A stretch of DNA of 61,523 bases, from NCBI RefSeq assembly GCF_002777425.1, contig NZ_MDVC01000005.1, positions 1 through 61,523 of the forward strand, given 5' to 3'. The position numbers were made by a program, and so were the translations under genes. Below, one piece after another: positions 30,415 to 40,236 of the stretch. This DNA comes from Snodgrassella alvi (GTDB taxonomy: Bacteria; Pseudomonadota; Gammaproteobacteria; Burkholderiales; Neisseriaceae). The stretch's first letter is position 1; each line of letters begins with the position of its first letter. The notes below the pieces were generated by a model, which did not search any database, was not told the origin of the DNA, and worked only from the letters and a program-made list of their open reading frames with translations.

Positions 30415-31092
30415 TTATGCTTCGTCTTCAACGCCGTAGTATTTGGTACCGATTTTAATCGTTTCTCTACCTTGCTCACGACGCCATGCATTGGTATCAC
30501 GTAAAGAGTAGGCACAGCCGCAATACTCTTGCTGATAAAACTGCTCACGTTTGCTGATTTCAATCATGCGCTGGCTGCCACCGCCTTTACGCCAGTTATA
30601 GTCCCAGTAAGTAAGGTCGGGATATTTTTCTGCTGCGCGTTTGCCGCAGTCGTTAATCTGCTGCATATTTTTCCAGCGGGAAATACCTAAAGAGCTGGTA
30701 ATAACCGGAAAGCCGTTTTCGTGCGCATATAAAGCAGTGCGTTCGAAGCGCATATCAAAGCACATGGTACAGCGGATACCACGCTCAGGTTCATACTCCA
30801 TACCCTTGGCACGTTCAAACCAATTATCCATATCATAATCAGCATCGATAAAGGGAATATTGAATTTTTCGGCAAAGGCCTTGTTTTCATCCTTACGAAT
30901 TTCGTATTCCTTTTTCGGATGAATGTTGGGATTATAAAAATAAATGGTGTAATCAATACCGGCGGCCAGCATGGCTTCCATGACTTCACCGGAGCAGGGG
31001 GCACAGCATGAGTGTAGCAATACCTTATTTGCGCCATTGGGGAGAGTTAATTTGGGGCGCTGTACCGCTGTGGTAACTGGTTGTGGGTTCAT
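30415..31092 (-). CDS. queH: Epoxyqueuosine reductase QueH
   Basis: QueH is the non-orthologous replacement for QueG: an iron-sulfur enzyme that reduces epoxyqueuosine to queuosine in tRNA. The diagnostic motif [17 protein letters not shown] is near the N-terminus, and further conserved cysteines occur in [15 protein letters not shown] and YCGCAYSL. I start at the ATG at 31092 (225 residues, MNPQPV) because AGGAAA lies nine bases upstream; an earlier start at 31152 adds 20 unconserved residues. Confidence 0.93.
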   Translation of the reverse strand: MNPQPVTTAVQRPKLTLPNGANKVLLHSCCAPCSGEVMEAMLAAGIDYTIYFYNPNIHPKKEYEIRKDENKAFAEKFNIPFIDADYDMDNWFERAKGMEYEPERGIRCTMCFDMRFERTALYAHENGFPVITSSLGISRWKNMQQINDCGKRAAEKYPDLTYWDYNWRKGGGSQRMIEISKREQFYQQEYCGCAYSLRDTNAWRREQGRETIKIGTKYYGVEDEA

Positions 31093-31175
31093 TGATGTGA
31101 TTTCCTGATATTTGCTATTTTTCTGAAGAGATTTTAACAAAGCTGCCAGCACAACAACATAGTTGGAAAGAAAAA

Positions 31176-31199
31176 AAGCGTTCAGATATCTGAACGCTT
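31176..31199 (-). terminator. Terminator of tpx
   Basis: A perfect 24-base palindrome beginning AAGCGTTCAGAT, followed on the minus strand by a run of T residues. It begins 16 bases after the tpx stop. Confidence 0.85.
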
Positions 31200-31215
31200 G
31201 TATGAGAAGGCTGTT

Positions 31216-31713
31216 TTACAGCACAGCTAATGCCTGCTCGTAATCCGGTTCAGTCGTGATTTCAGTCACTAGCTGGCTATGTAATACCTGATTGTTTTCA
31301 TCCAGCACAATTACAGCGCGGGCACATAAGCCAGCCAAAGGGCCATTGCTCAGCTTAACACCGTATTGATCCTGAAATTCAGGATGGCGGAATGTAGATA
31401 AAGTTTTTACCTGATCCAACCCTTCAGCACCACAAAAACGTGCCTGAGCAAAAGGTAAATCAGCAGAAATACACAATACAACTGTATTGGACAGCTTGGC
31501 TGCGGCTGCATTGAAATGGCGTACTGACGCAGCACAAACACCTGTATCTACGCTGGGAAAAATATTCAGTACTTTGCGTTTGCCGGCGAAGTCTGCAAGT
31601 GATATTTCATTCAGGCTGGCATCGGTAAGGCTAAATGCCGGTGCCGTGCTGCCTGCTTGTGGAAACTGGCCGCCTACTTCTACGGGTGTACCTTGCAGGG
31701 TAACTGTACTCAT
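31216..31713 (-). CDS. tpx: Thiol peroxidase Tpx
   Basis: A 165-residue atypical 2-Cys peroxiredoxin that reduces lipid and organic hydroperoxides with thioredoxin. The peroxidatic cysteine is in [16 protein letters not shown] (about residue 61) and the resolving cysteine in ARFCGAEGL (about 95). AAAGGATACAATC precedes the ATG. It is a single gene with its own terminator and complements yaaA and trxA elsewhere in the window. Confidence 0.97.
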   Translation of the reverse strand: MSTVTLQGTPVEVGGQFPQAGSTAPAFSLTDASLNEISLADFAGKRKVLNIFPSVDTGVCAASVRHFNAAAAKLSNTVVLCISADLPFAQARFCGAEGLDQVKTLSTFRHPEFQDQYGVKLSNGPLAGLCARAVIVLDENNQVLHSQLVTEITTEPDYEQALAVL

Positions 31714-31936
31714 GATTGTATCCTTTGATGTTTAATGTGGTTAATAAGGTGTAGGCTTATTGTGGGGGATTGGTGGGTAACTGTCAAAGTTTATCTATGC
31801 TGATTACAGTTGTTAAAACATCAGCGCATAAGCAGAGTTAATTAATGCAACTAGCCAGCAAGCATTGCTGTTACAGGTATTGCTGTATTCAGGCTGAATG
31901 CAAACCGGCTATTAGGAAAAATCTTTAGATAGAAGC

Positions 31937-32434
31937 TCAGCGTCGTACAAAATGCTGCAAATCATAAGCAATATTGTTTTTACTGCTGATATGACTGCTG
32001 CTTTCTGTTTGCTGCCATTCAGTGGCGTCAATTGTTGGAAAAAAGGTGTCACCCATTACGTTGACATGAATTCTGGTTAAGCGTAAATCTGTGGCCAGCG
32101 GCATCGCCTGAGCGTAAATTTGCGCTCCGCCCATGATGATGATTTCCGGGCAATCCATCAGTTGCTGAATCGCCTCTTCGATACTGTGACACAAAATAGC
32201 CCCACTGAATTGCTGCTCTTGCTGCCGGCTAATAACGTAGTTTGGCCGCCCCGGCAGCGGTTTCTTCGGCAGTGATTCCCAGGTTTTGCGCCCCATCACC
32301 ACGGGCTTCCCCATGGTGTAATTTTTAAAAAATTCAAAATCTTCAGGTACGTGCCAAGGAATACGGTTGTTTTCACCGATACAGTTGTTGTCAGACAGTG
32401 CGGCGACTAAGGTAATTTTGTTGTGTTTATTCAT
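31937..32434 (-). CDS. folA: Dihydrofolate reductase
   Basis: FolA reduces dihydrofolate to tetrahydrofolate, the step blocked by trimethoprim. The 165 residues show [23 protein letters not shown], the NADPH-binding [17 protein letters not shown] and IIMGGAQIY. Its ATG overlaps the thyA stop by four bases, so thymidylate synthase and DHFR are translationally coupled in the group dusA-thyA-folA. Confidence 0.96.
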   Translation of the reverse strand: MNKHNKITLVAALSDNNCIGENNRIPWHVPEDFEFFKNYTMGKPVVMGRKTWESLPKKPLPGRPNYVISRQQEQQFSGAILCHSIEEAIQQLMDCPEIIIMGGAQIYAQAMPLATDLRLTRIHVNVMGDTFFPTIDATEWQQTESSSHISSKNNIAYDLQHFVRR

Positions 32435-33225
32435 ACTGCTACAGGGGCTTTAATATGAGCATCCGGATGATAATCAGAAAGCGTGAAATCTTCAAACTGG
32501 AAAGAAAACAAGTCTTTAATCTCGGGATTAAGGTGCATTTGCGGCAGCTTTTTCGGGCTGCGGCTTAATTGCAGCTTCGCCTGTTCAAAGTGATTGCTGT
32601 ATAGATGAGCATCACCCAGTGTATGAATAAATTCACCTACTTTTAAATCACATACCTGAGCAATCATCATTGTCAGCAAAGTATAGCTGGCAATATTAAA
32701 TGGTACGCCCAGAAAAATATCCGCACTACGCTGATAAAGCTGGCACGACAGTTTGCCTTCGGCGACGTAAAACTGAAACAATGCATGACAGGGAGGCAAG
32801 GCCATTTCATCTACTAAAGCCGGATTCCATGCAGAAACAATCAGGCGGCGACTGTCCGGATTGGTTTTAATCTGTTGCAGCAGATTACTTATCTGATCGA
32901 TATGACGGCCATCCGGAGCTGGCCAGCTACGCCACTGATAACCATATACTGGTCCCAGATTGCCATCGGCATCAGCCCACTCATCCCAGATAGAAACATT
33001 ATGCTCGTGCAAGTAGCGGATATTGGTATCACCACGTAAAAACCACAATAATTCGTAAATAATAGAGCGTAAGTGCAGCTTTTTAGTAGTGAGCACAGGA
33101 AAGCCATCAGCCAGATTAAAGCGCATCTGATAACCAAATACTGAGCGGGTACCAGTGCCGGTACGGTCTGCCTTATCTACACCGTGGTCGAGCACGTGTT
33201 GCATTAAATCAAGATACTGTTGCAT
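32431..33225 (-). CDS. thyA: Thymidylate synthase
   Basis: ThyA converts dUMP to dTMP and turns methylene-THF into dihydrofolate, which the adjacent folA recycles. The 264-residue length equals the E. coli enzyme when started at [15 protein letters not shown] (33225). The catalytic cysteine is in [29 protein letters not shown] and [17 protein letters not shown] are conserved. An upstream in-frame start at 33309 would run into dusA and is rejected. Confidence 0.97.
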   Translation of the reverse strand: MQQYLDLMQHVLDHGVDKADRTGTGTRSVFGYQMRFNLADGFPVLTTKKLHLRSIIYELLWFLRGDTNIRYLHEHNVSIWDEWADADGNLGPVYGYQWRSWPAPDGRHIDQISNLLQQIKTNPDSRRLIVSAWNPALVDEMALPPCHALFQFYVAEGKLSCQLYQRSADIFLGVPFNIASYTLLTMMIAQVCDLKVGEFIHTLGDAHLYSNHFEQAKLQLSRSPKKLPQMHLNPEIKDLFSFQFEDFTLSDYHPDAHIKAPVAV

Positions 33226-33260
33226 GCGGATTATCCAATACAAAATAGGGCAATTGTAGC

Positions 33261-34334
33261 TTAAATTGATACAGACTGGCTGATGCTGCTGTTTTTCACC
33301 GCCTGCCATGCTGCGGTAATCAGGCTGGCATTGTTATTTTTTAACAATGCAGCGTCGGATAACATGCGCCGCCACTGGCGTGCACCATGCAGCCCGTGCA
33401 TCAGCCCCAGATAATGCCGTGCCATATGGCGTAAAGAATTATCTGGCTCAGCCAGTTGCTGCTGCGTATAGTCGATTAACTGCTCAACCAGCGCCTCATA
33501 TTCAACGGTAGGCTGCCTGCTGCCATAAAATTCAGCATCCCAACTGCGCATCAGCATCGGATTATGATAAGCCTCGCGCCCAACCATCACACCATCTACA
33601 TATTGCAGATGCTGGCTGATTTGTTCATTGGTGGTAACGCCACCATTAAGAATAATTTCCAGATCAGGAAATTCCTGTTTCAGACGATAAACATAATCAT
33701 AACGCAGCGGCGGAATATCACGATTATCTTTGGGAGATAAACCCTCCAGCCATGCATTGCGCGCATGCACAATAAAAATACGGCAGGCTGTTTGCTCGCG
33801 TAATGTACCAACAAAATCGGCCAGCGGCTGGTAGGCTGTTTCTTTATCCAGTCCAATGCGGTGCTTGATGGTTACCGGAATGGATACAGCATCCTGCATC
33901 GCATTCAGACATTGCACTACCAGCGCAACTTCGCGCATCAGACAGGCACCAAAGGCACCTTGCTGTACCCGCGGGCTGGGGCAGCCACAGTTCAGATTGA
34001 TTTCATTGTAAGCATAACCGGCGGCAATTTTTGCTGCCTGCGCCAAAGCTGCGGGATCACTGCCGCCTAGCTGCAAGGCAACAGGCTGCTCCTGTGGGTG
34101 ATAAGCCAGTAATTTATCGCTATTACCATGAATGATTGCATTGGCATTAATCATTTCCGTATACAGCCATGCGTTTCTTGTAATTAGTCTGGCCATATAC
34201 CGGTAGTGCCTGTCTGTCCAGTCTAACATGGGCGCCACAGACAAGGTTCTTTTTGGCTGAGGGCTGTTATCAGGCTGACAACCACTACCTTGTACAGAAC
34301 CATCCGTACTGCTTAACTGCTTATTTTCTTGCAT
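33261..34334 (-). CDS. dusA: tRNA-dihydrouridine(20/20a) synthase DusA
   Basis: A flavin enzyme that reduces uridines 20 and 20a in tRNA D-loops. The TIM barrel starts [19 protein letters not shown]; the catalytic cysteine is in [29 protein letters not shown] and [13 protein letters not shown] bind FMN. The first ~30 residues ([13 protein letters not shown]...) are a polar extension not usual in DusA; an internal start is not obvious. It is first in the group dusA-thyA-folA. Confidence 0.95.
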   Translation of the reverse strand: MQENKQLSSTDGSVQGSGCQPDNSPQPKRTLSVAPMLDWTDRHYRYMARLITRNAWLYTEMINANAIIHGNSDKLLAYHPQEQPVALQLGGSDPAALAQAAKIAAGYAYNEINLNCGCPSPRVQQGAFGACLMREVALVVQCLNAMQDAVSIPVTIKHRIGLDKETAYQPLADFVGTLREQTACRIFIVHARNAWLEGLSPKDNRDIPPLRYDYVYRLKQEFPDLEIILNGGVTTNEQISQHLQYVDGVMVGREAYHNPMLMRSWDAEFYGSRQPTVEYEALVEQLIDYTQQQLAEPDNSLRHMARHYLGLMHGLHGARQWRRMLSDAALLKNNNASLITAAWQAVKNSSISQSVSI

Positions 34335-34724
34335 AATCCAGCATTCTTAAAACATCAGTGAAATCAAGCTGAGCCAGAAACTCAGCTCAGCATTCACTCT
34401 AATCATTTTCTCATAAAGCTAGATTATACATGGCTTAACTAAGCAGCTTACCTTTACTGCGTGCTAAAAATGAATCTTTGCATCAATCTCTAATTATTTA
34501 TGCAGTTTAACGCAGCGGCATTTCAGACTTAATCAGCTTGATTTGTTTCCCTTGCTGTTTTTTCTTGAAATGATTTTGCAGCCATAATTTATGCAGTAAT
34601 TCACACTGTGGGACTGAATAAATATTATTAATATAATTTAATACCTAAATCTTGTTTTAAGCTTGGGGTATTTACAAGAATGGACGGCAACCAAAAAGAT
34701 TTAGTAATAGATCTTTGAAAAAAC
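34335..34724. other. Intergenic region left of the cassette
   Basis: About 390 bases with no open frame. The A+T content rises sharply from about 34600, marking the left side of the low-GC cassette. No direct repeats or integrase remnants were seen. Confidence 0.4.
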
Positions 34725-34752
34725 TTGTTTCAATTGAATAAATCGCTATAAT
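34725..34752 (+). promoter_or_regulatory. Promoter of the three-gene cassette
   Basis: TTGTTT (34725-34730), a 16-base spacer and a perfect TATAAT (34747-34752). It would give a leader of about 110 bases before the first gene at 34869. Confidence 0.55.
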
Positions 34753-34868
34753 TATAAATACAATTCTTAAATTTATTGAAATAAAATACCAAAAAGACAT
34801 TATTAATTCATCTTTTATATAAAATATTTTACGTACTTACATATAGAATAGTTATAGAACATAGAATT

Positions 34869-35675
34869 ATGAAGAATAGTGGTAGAGAAAAGCTGTCAGA
34901 CAAAAAATTTGATAATTCGGTATGCGATGAAGATTTTACTAATAAATTGTTTGAAAGATTAGTTGCGTTGAGAATTGAGTTTAAAAATGTGGATTTTAGA
35001 TATTGTATTTTTGACGCAGCTTACATAAGAAATTGTAGTTTTCGGGATTGTAATTTTACTGGTTGTAAATTTCTCAGTTGTAATCTAGTAGGTACAAGCT
35101 TTGAGGGTTGCAATTTTAATTATGCTATTTTTGAGAAAACTCAAATTGATAATGATATACTCGAAGTAGGCTGTCCTGGACCAGAGAATTTAAAACTTAA
35201 ATTTGCACGTTCTTTACGATTAAATTATCAGCAAATAGGCGACTCTAAATCTGCTAACAAAGCAATGAGCATAGAATTGCAGGCCACTGGAGAACATCTT
35301 CACAAGGCATGGAGCTCTAAAGAGTCTTACTATAGGAATAAATATCAGGGAATTAAACGTTTCAAGGTATTTAGTGAGTGGTTAGAATTTAAGTTATTGG
35401 ATATAATATGGGGAAATGGTGAATCTGCGTGGAAATTATGTCGAGCTGTTCTAGTGGTTCTATTCATTATTTCTTTAATTCATAATATTGGCTTTGGTGA
35501 TCCAACACTAGTCAAATCATATTTCGAAGCATTGCTTATCTCACCACAATTGTTTTTAGGAATAGACAAACCTTCCACATATCCAAAGTTATATTTGTCC
35601 GCTATTTTTCTTATTAGATTGATTATGTTTGGTTTCTTTATGTCTATATTAATTAAGCGTTTTAATAGGCGGTGA
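34869..35675 (+). CDS. Pentapeptide-repeat protein with two-TM pore-like tail
   Basis: A 268-residue protein. Residues about 35-95 are pentapeptide repeats (VDFRYCIFDAAYIRNCSFRD, then CNFTGCKFLSCNLVGTSF), which form a right-handed beta helix. A helical, charged middle follows. Near the end come a membrane helix (about 193-210), a re-entrant-like hydrophobic loop (SYFEALLISPQLFLGI) and a last helix (LIRLIMFGFFMSILIKRF). This two-helix-plus-loop layout resembles pentapeptide proteins fused to ion-channel domains, but no TVGYG filter is present. Codon use is far more AT-rich than the housekeeping genes. The next gene overlaps within three bases. Function unknown; a membrane effector is inference. 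Confidence 0.75.
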   Translation: MKNSGREKLSDKKFDNSVCDEDFTNKLFERLVALRIEFKNVDFRYCIFDAAYIRNCSFRDCNFTGCKFLSCNLVGTSFEGCNFNYAIFEKTQIDNDILEVGCPGPENLKLKFARSLRLNYQQIGDSKSANKAMSIELQATGEHLHKAWSSKESYYRNKYQGIKRFKVFSEWLEFKLLDIIWGNGESAWKLCRAVLVVLFIISLIHNIGFGDPTLVKSYFEALLISPQLFLGIDKPSTYPKLYLSAIFLIRLIMFGFFMSILIKRFNRR

Positions 35676-35677
35676 GT

Positions 35678-36301
35678 ATGCATATCTATGCATTCGGATC
35701 CATTTGCCGAGGTGAGGTCGATTTATTTTCCGATATAGATCTACTTGCTATCGTTAATGGCAGAAATCATAGCTTTAATCCTAAAAATTATTCTATTTAT
35801 ACATATGCGCGGATAAATGAACTTTGGGAACAAGGAAACCCCTTTGCTTGGCATCTTTTTTTAGAGTCTAGACTAATCTATTCATCAGATAGTTCTGACT
35901 ATTTACGAAACTTAAGGGAACCAAATATTTATAATTCAGGTTTATCTGATTGTAAGAAATTTCATGAAATATTTTTATCCGCTAAAAATTCAATTGAAAA
36001 GTCAAATCTTACTGAAATATTTGATTTATCGTCAATATTTCTAGCAGTAAGAAATTTTGCAACATGTTACACTTTACACATTAATGTAAAACCTGACTTT
36101 TCGCGAAATTCCGCTCGTAATTTAGGGGTTCACAGCATACCCATTGACGATTATATTTATGAATTACTTGAACGAGCTAGAATACTTTGCACAAGAGGCT
36201 TAGGTGAACTTCTAAGTAATTATGAAATTGGAAAAGCAAAGCAAGAATTAAATAAAATTGAATTTTGGATGAAAGAAAAAATTAGCATGCTAGCAAAGTG
36301 A
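35678..36301 (+). CDS. Minimal nucleotidyltransferase-domain protein
   Basis: A 207-residue protein whose N-terminus has the polymerase-beta signature GSICRGEVDLFSDIDLLAI (G-S, ten residues, D-x-D), followed by WHLFLESRLIY, as in antitoxin-type and aminoglycoside-type nucleotidyltransferases. It probably transfers a nucleotide to a protein, RNA or small molecule. The C-terminal half is helical (RNFATCYTL, LLERARILCTRGL). The ATG at 35678 has AGGCGG eight bases upstream; a GTG at 35672 overlaps the previous stop. It is too small and lacks the features of a cGAS-like CBASS cyclase. It is sandwiched between the pentapeptide membrane protein and a small helical protein. Confidence 0.75.
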   Translation: MHIYAFGSICRGEVDLFSDIDLLAIVNGRNHSFNPKNYSIYTYARINELWEQGNPFAWHLFLESRLIYSSDSSDYLRNLREPNIYNSGLSDCKKFHEIFLSAKNSIEKSNLTEIFDLSSIFLAVRNFATCYTLHINVKPDFSRNSARNLGVHSIPIDDYIYELLERARILCTRGLGELLSNYEIGKAKQELNKIEFWMKEKISMLAK

Positions 36302-36306
36302 TTGTT

Positions 36307-36606
36307 ATGAATGAGTTTAACAATAGAATAACAGCTCAGAGAAAAGCGTTAAAAATAGTAAACGGATCGGGACTTTTTTTTGAACCTTTATTAAGTTTGA
36401 CAGAAAAGGCTATTGATAGATGGTCTAATAATAATAGGATTGATAATCGTAATCAATTGGTTATGTTGCTCAAATCAATTTCAGAAAATTTATTTTTTTT
36501 GGCCAATAAAAGCCAAGAGCAAGTAACTGAAGATTACAAAATTCTATCTGAAAAGGTAAATAACCAATTGTTAAAATTGAAGCATGAGTTAGAAAATAGG
36601 AGATAG
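36307..36606 (+). CDS. Small helical protein, third gene of the cassette
   Basis: About 99 residues, almost entirely helical and charged, with a likely coiled coil at the end (LSEKVNNQLLKLKHELENRR). I recognise no family. It begins six bases after the nucleotidyltransferase stop (a GTG at 36298 overlapping that stop is an alternative start), so it is co-translated with it. A T8 run at 36374-36381 lies in codons about 23-25 and could slip to switch the gene off. The size fits an antitoxin or target subunit for the nucleotidyltransferase, but this is inference. Confidence 0.6.
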   Translation: MNEFNNRITAQRKALKIVNGSGLFFEPLLSLTEKAIDRWSNNNRIDNRNQLVMLLKSISENLFFLANKSQEQVTEDYKILSEKVNNQLLKLKHELENRR

Positions 36607-37230
36607 CCAAATACTGGTTTCTGAAATCAACACAAAAATGTTACTTATTTAATTTGCCTCCGGTAGAATTTGACAAATGGTACCCCATAATTTTGTTGCT
36701 TGAATATGTGTTGCCATTCCAGTTTTTTATATATAAACCCTAATTCAAATTGAGCATTTGCATATTTTTATTTCCATCATTACGTGTAACTTGACGGTAT
36801 TGCTTAATTAACGCATCAATATTTCATTTTCCATTACTAATCCTGTTTTAGCGGGTTTCAGGTTTTTGTTACTGTACTTTAGGTTATTGACTTATCTTGT
36901 TTAAATTTAACGAATAATTATATTTAAAAACTGTCTTAAATAAAACAGCATATGACAATTGTTGAGATAGCAGATTTTATCTTGCCTGAGATAAAACACT
37001 GTAGCGTGGCGATTACTAATATGTAGTTATATACATAAGTATCTGTTTAAGTTAATTAATTCTATGATTTGCTTGTTTTGCTATGATATTTGTAATTAGC
37101 TGCAAAAGTGGGCTTTAGCCATTGCAGACGGATGATTGTCTCTCTATGATAAGTTTTTGAAGGATAAGAATTTAGCAGTAGTTTAATTTAATGCTGTTGT
37201 AAACAGTAAACAGACAGAATGGAGATGGTT
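36607..37230. other. Intergenic region before csbD-like gene
   Basis: About 620 bases, AT-rich, no gene recognised. It contains a perfect inverted repeat at 36975-36996. The promoter of the stress gene at 37231 should lie in its right part. Confidence 0.4.
36975..36996. repeat. Perfect inverted repeat upstream of csbD-like gene
   Basis: TTTTATCT, loop TGCCTG, AGATAAAA. An 8-bp arm hairpin with no T tract, about 235 bases before the gene; a possible operator or RNA element. Confidence 0.4.
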
Positions 37231-37425
37231 ATGAGTGATAATGGATTCGTTGATAAAGCCAAAGGCGAAGTAAAAGAAAATGTTGGTAAGGTAGTTGGTG
37301 ATACTAAAACCCAGTCTGAGGGTATGGTGGATAAGGCTGTTGGTGGTGTAAAAGACGCCGTTCATGATGTATCTAATGCGATAGATGGCGCTGTTGATTC
37401 GATTAAGAAAAAATTTCAGGATTAA
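37231..37425 (+). CDS. CsbD-like stress-response protein
   Basis: A 64-residue hydrophilic, low-complexity helical protein with repeated Lys/Gly/Val blocks (KAKGEVKENVGKVVGDTKTQSEG). It resembles the CsbD family, small proteins induced in general stress whose biochemical role is unknown. The ATG at 37231 has GGAG six bases ahead; an ATG at 37219 is less likely. A strong terminator follows at once, so it is transcribed alone. Confidence 0.8.
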   Translation: MSDNGFVDKAKGEVKENVGKVVGDTKTQSEGMVDKAVGGVKDAVHDVSNAIDGAVDSIKKKFQD

Positions 37426-37439
37426 TATCTGAAATGATA

Positions 37440-37468
37440 AATAAGCCGCTCAATAAGAGCGGCTTATT
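37440..37468 (+). terminator. Terminator of csbD-like gene
   Basis: A 12-bp perfect stem AATAAGCCGCTC / GAGCGGCTTATT around AATAA, 15 bases after the stop. The T tract is short. Confidence 0.75.
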
Positions 37469-37510
37469 GGTGATGGGCTTAAATATTTTAATTGATGGTT
37501 TATTATCAAT

Positions 37511-38128
37511 TTATTTCTGCTCCAGAGCTAATCCTTTTATTAAATCTGGATATTGATTAATGATTTTTTCAGTGGCATCCATAACAATTCGATTACGATA
37601 CAGGATTAAGCTGATAAAAATCAGATCGATTCCAATCATGGTACCAAAAGCATAAGAAAATATTGCTGAACCGATACTTGAACTCAAAATAGATAGCATT
37701 AGTGATAGCAATATGGCCAGAATGAATATAAAAATAATTGACCGTGCTGTGCTGCTCATAAGTCTTTTTAGCCGTAAATTTTTTTTCTTGCTTTTGTTTT
37801 TCAGTGAAAAGGGATTATGATAACAATAATTTAAATCGTTTTTATTCCATATAACTCGTCTGAGGCCTTTATGGTGAACTCCTTGCGCCACATAAAGATT
37901 GAATAAAAGCTCTATATCATCACTATAATTTTCTTCCCAAAAATCTATTTGGCTTAAATCCAGATACTTTAAATAGGGTACTGACATTAATGCCAGCTTT
38001 CTTTCCTTGAGGTTGGCATTTTTGTCATTAAGCTCTTTTCTGGTTGTTACTAAATACTCTGCAATTTTTTTCATATCGTCTTCAGACGGAATAAATTGTT
38101 GTAAGAAAAATTCACGGATACAACTCAA
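37511..38128 (-). CDS. Hypothetical two-TM membrane protein
   Basis: A 205-residue protein (188 if started at the ATG at 38077). The first half is soluble and charged; two adjacent hydrophobic helices (about 130-151 and 155-175, separated by SSSIGSAIF) follow, then a short cytoplasmic tail. I do not recognise the family. Neither start has a ribosome binding site; the earlier one is a TTG. The sequence TCCGTCTGAA near the start resembles nine of ten bases of the neisserial DNA uptake sequence, probably by chance. Confidence 0.6.
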   Translation of the reverse strand: MSCIREFFLQQFIPSEDDMKKIAEYLVTTRKELNDKNANLKERKLALMSVPYLKYLDLSQIDFWEENYSDDIELLFNLYVAQGVHHKGLRRVIWNKNDLNYCYHNPFSLKNKSKKKNLRLKRLMSSTARSIIFIFILAILLSLMLSILSSSIGSAIFSYAFGTMIGIDLIFISLILYRNRIVMDATEKIINQYPDLIKGLALEQK

Positions 38129-39233
38129 AGAAAATATTAATATTAAAAATTTGATTATTGAAATAATATCCGTTTTAAACTTTCCGCTTAGCTAGATATT
38201 GATTTATGCTTACGTGATTTAACTTTAAAACAATAAGTTATTTTTTTGTCAAAGATTATATTGATTTAGAGTGGGTTTATTTTGAAATTTGTGTGCATTG
38301 ATTAACAGATTGCCAATCACACTCGCGGCTACGAATGCCAACAGATAAATGGCAATCTGATTGGTAGAAATGGCTATTTGTTTGGCCAGAAAATTTCTAT
38401 ATGAGTAAGGTAGCAAAGTGAGCGATGATGGCCGCAGAAGCAATCATATATACGAATTAAGTGTTTAAGGTGAATAACCGTTGCAGACTTGCTTTTGTCC
38501 CAATCAGGCAGTGCCGCATGGCGGGCAGGGCAAAAGCCTGAATAATTGCGGCAATAGCTCAGTAGTAAAAGAATAAGCATCCGTCTATGGCGCTGCTGAT
38601 TTAATTAAGAATTATGCAGTATATTATGTACGGGATAATATCAATATCTGGTGCTTAGGCGTACTTGGATTTGGTCTGTATGCTGCTCAAGCTATCTGCA
38701 AGGCAAACCGGCGGGCAGGGAAGATGCTAAGTTTAAGGAGGCTGATTTTGTTGGCTGGTCTGAGACGCATGAGTACCTGCCAGCAGCACAATGGTTAGAA
38801 AAAATAGTCATCAGAAATTCTGCTGCCTGACAGCCAGTAGGATATCTATGCATAGTTGTGCTGTTGAAGCTAGTATCGGGATGGAGGTATTAACGCATTT
38901 TATTGCTTTAACTAAAATCTGGTTTGTGTGCGTAATGATATTGGCTGTAATTAATCTCTCTGGCTGGTTATCTGTGCTGACTTTGTTTATTTGCGAAGAA
39001 TAAGGGGTGTGGCTGATTTTTTTGGTAAATTATTGATAGAAAATGAGCAATGGCTTTGCTGGATAATTTTGTTAGGATAGTCGGGTTTGATTTTAAGCTG
39101 ATGTGCTTGCAATAATATTTTGTGGCAGTCTGATTTTATAGATAGGATTGATGGCCAGTTAAATGATGGTTTAAAAGAAATAAATATTCTGCTTAGAGGG
39201 TAATTTGGTCATGGAGTTAGGAGGGGTGAACGG
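38129..39233. other. Gene-poor region with decayed coding
   Basis: About 1.1 kb with no intact gene. Both strands show short membrane-protein-like frames broken by stops (minus strand about 38250-38600, plus strand about 38630-39000). It probably holds remnants of lost genes; the parents cannot be named. The final 150 bases contain the leader of the LysR gene. Confidence 0.4.
38250..38600 (-). pseudogene. Possible remnant of a membrane-protein gene
   Basis: Minus-strand translation reads AIAAIIQAFALPAMRHCLIG, then FVYMIASAAIIAHFATLLI, and in another frame IAIYLLAFVAASVIGNLLIN. The segments look like successive membrane helices but are separated by in-frame stops and at least one frameshift. 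The parental family is unknown. Confidence 0.3.
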
Positions 39234-40115
39234 GTGGATATTAAGATTTTACGCTATTTTCTGGCGCTGGCTAAACAGGAAAGTGTGACTGCTGCGGCCG
39301 ATTATTTGCATATTACTCAGCCAACGCTGTCGCGCCAGCTTATGGAGCTGGAAGAGGAGCTGGGGCGTAAGCTGTTTATCCGTGGCAGCCGGAAAATTAT
39401 GCTGACTGAAGACGGCATGCATTTGCGCCAGCGTGCTGAGGAAATTCTTGAGCTGGTGCACAAAACTGAAGCTGAATTTCATAAGTCTGATAAAACGCTT
39501 AGTGGTGATATTTATATTGGCTGTGGTGAAACAGATGCTTTAAGGCCGGTAGTAAAGGTGATTAAGGCGATGCAGTTGGATTATCCGCATATTCGTATTC
39601 ATATTTACAGTGGTAATGCGAATGATGTGACGGAACGGATTGATAAGGGCTTACTTGATTTCGGGGTGTTGATTGATCCTGCTTATCTGGAGAATTATGA
39701 ATCTTTGTGTCTGCCGCAGAAAGATAGATGGGGGGTATTGATGAGAAAGGATGATGAACTGGCTGAGCGTGAGTTTATCCGGCCGGAAGATTTATGGAAC
39801 CTGCCGCTGATTATGTCGAGACAGAAGTATGTGAGTGATAGTATAGCCAGATGGATAAAAAGGGATTATGACAAGCTTGATGTGGTTGCTACGTATAATC
39901 TGATTTTTAATGCGGCGTTGCTGGTGGAACAGAATGTGGGCTATGCGCTGTGTCTGGACAAGCTTATTAATACGACTGGGGAAAGTATGTTTTGTTTCAG
40001 GCCACTGGAGCCGCTGCTGGAAGTTGATGTGAATGTTGTCTGGAAAAGATATCAGTTATTTTCGCGGGTTTCTGCTCTGTTTTTGCAACGCTTGAAGGCA
40101 AGTTTTTGTGTTTAG
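39234..40115 (+). CDS. LysR-family transcriptional regulator
   Basis: A 293-residue regulator with an N-terminal winged helix-turn-helix (residues about 1-60: LRYFLALAKQESVTAAADYLHITQPTLSRQLMELEEELG) and a LysR substrate-binding domain (about 90-290). It starts at GTG, chosen because AGGAGGGG lies a few bases upstream. It is convergent with an alpha/beta hydrolase and an MFS exporter on the other strand, its most likely targets along with itself. The ligand is unknown. Confidence 0.92.
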   Translation: MDIKILRYFLALAKQESVTAAADYLHITQPTLSRQLMELEEELGRKLFIRGSRKIMLTEDGMHLRQRAEEILELVHKTEAEFHKSDKTLSGDIYIGCGETDALRPVVKVIKAMQLDYPHIRIHIYSGNANDVTERIDKGLLDFGVLIDPAYLENYESLCLPQKDRWGVLMRKDDELAEREFIRPEDLWNLPLIMSRQKYVSDSIARWIKRDYDKLDVVATYNLIFNAALLVEQNVGYALCLDKLINTTGESMFCFRPLEPLLEVDVNVVWKRYQLFSRVSALFLQRLKASFCV

Positions 40116-40236
40116 TGGTGGAATCTGCGCTTAGTTTTTGTAAGGCTATACCTGCACGCATAAGCTAAGCTTATGGTGCAGGTAGGAAGAGATATTTTTA
40201 AACATTGATGTTATGTTTTTTTGTCATGCTGTGGTG

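Noticed and set aside
32431-33309. Long thyA form starting at 33309
   Set aside because: The extra 28 residues are unconserved and overlap dusA; the start at 33225 gives the standard 264 residues.
35678-36301. CBASS-type cyclic nucleotide synthase
   Set aside because: At 207 residues with only the GS-x10-DxD core, it is too small, and no typical CBASS effector or helper gene is adjacent; the two-TM protein is not a known CBASS effector.
38087-38096. TCCGTCTGAA, nine of ten bases of the neisserial DNA uptake sequence
   Set aside because: A single near-match; no dense set of the motif was noticed elsewhere, and the terminators do not carry it.
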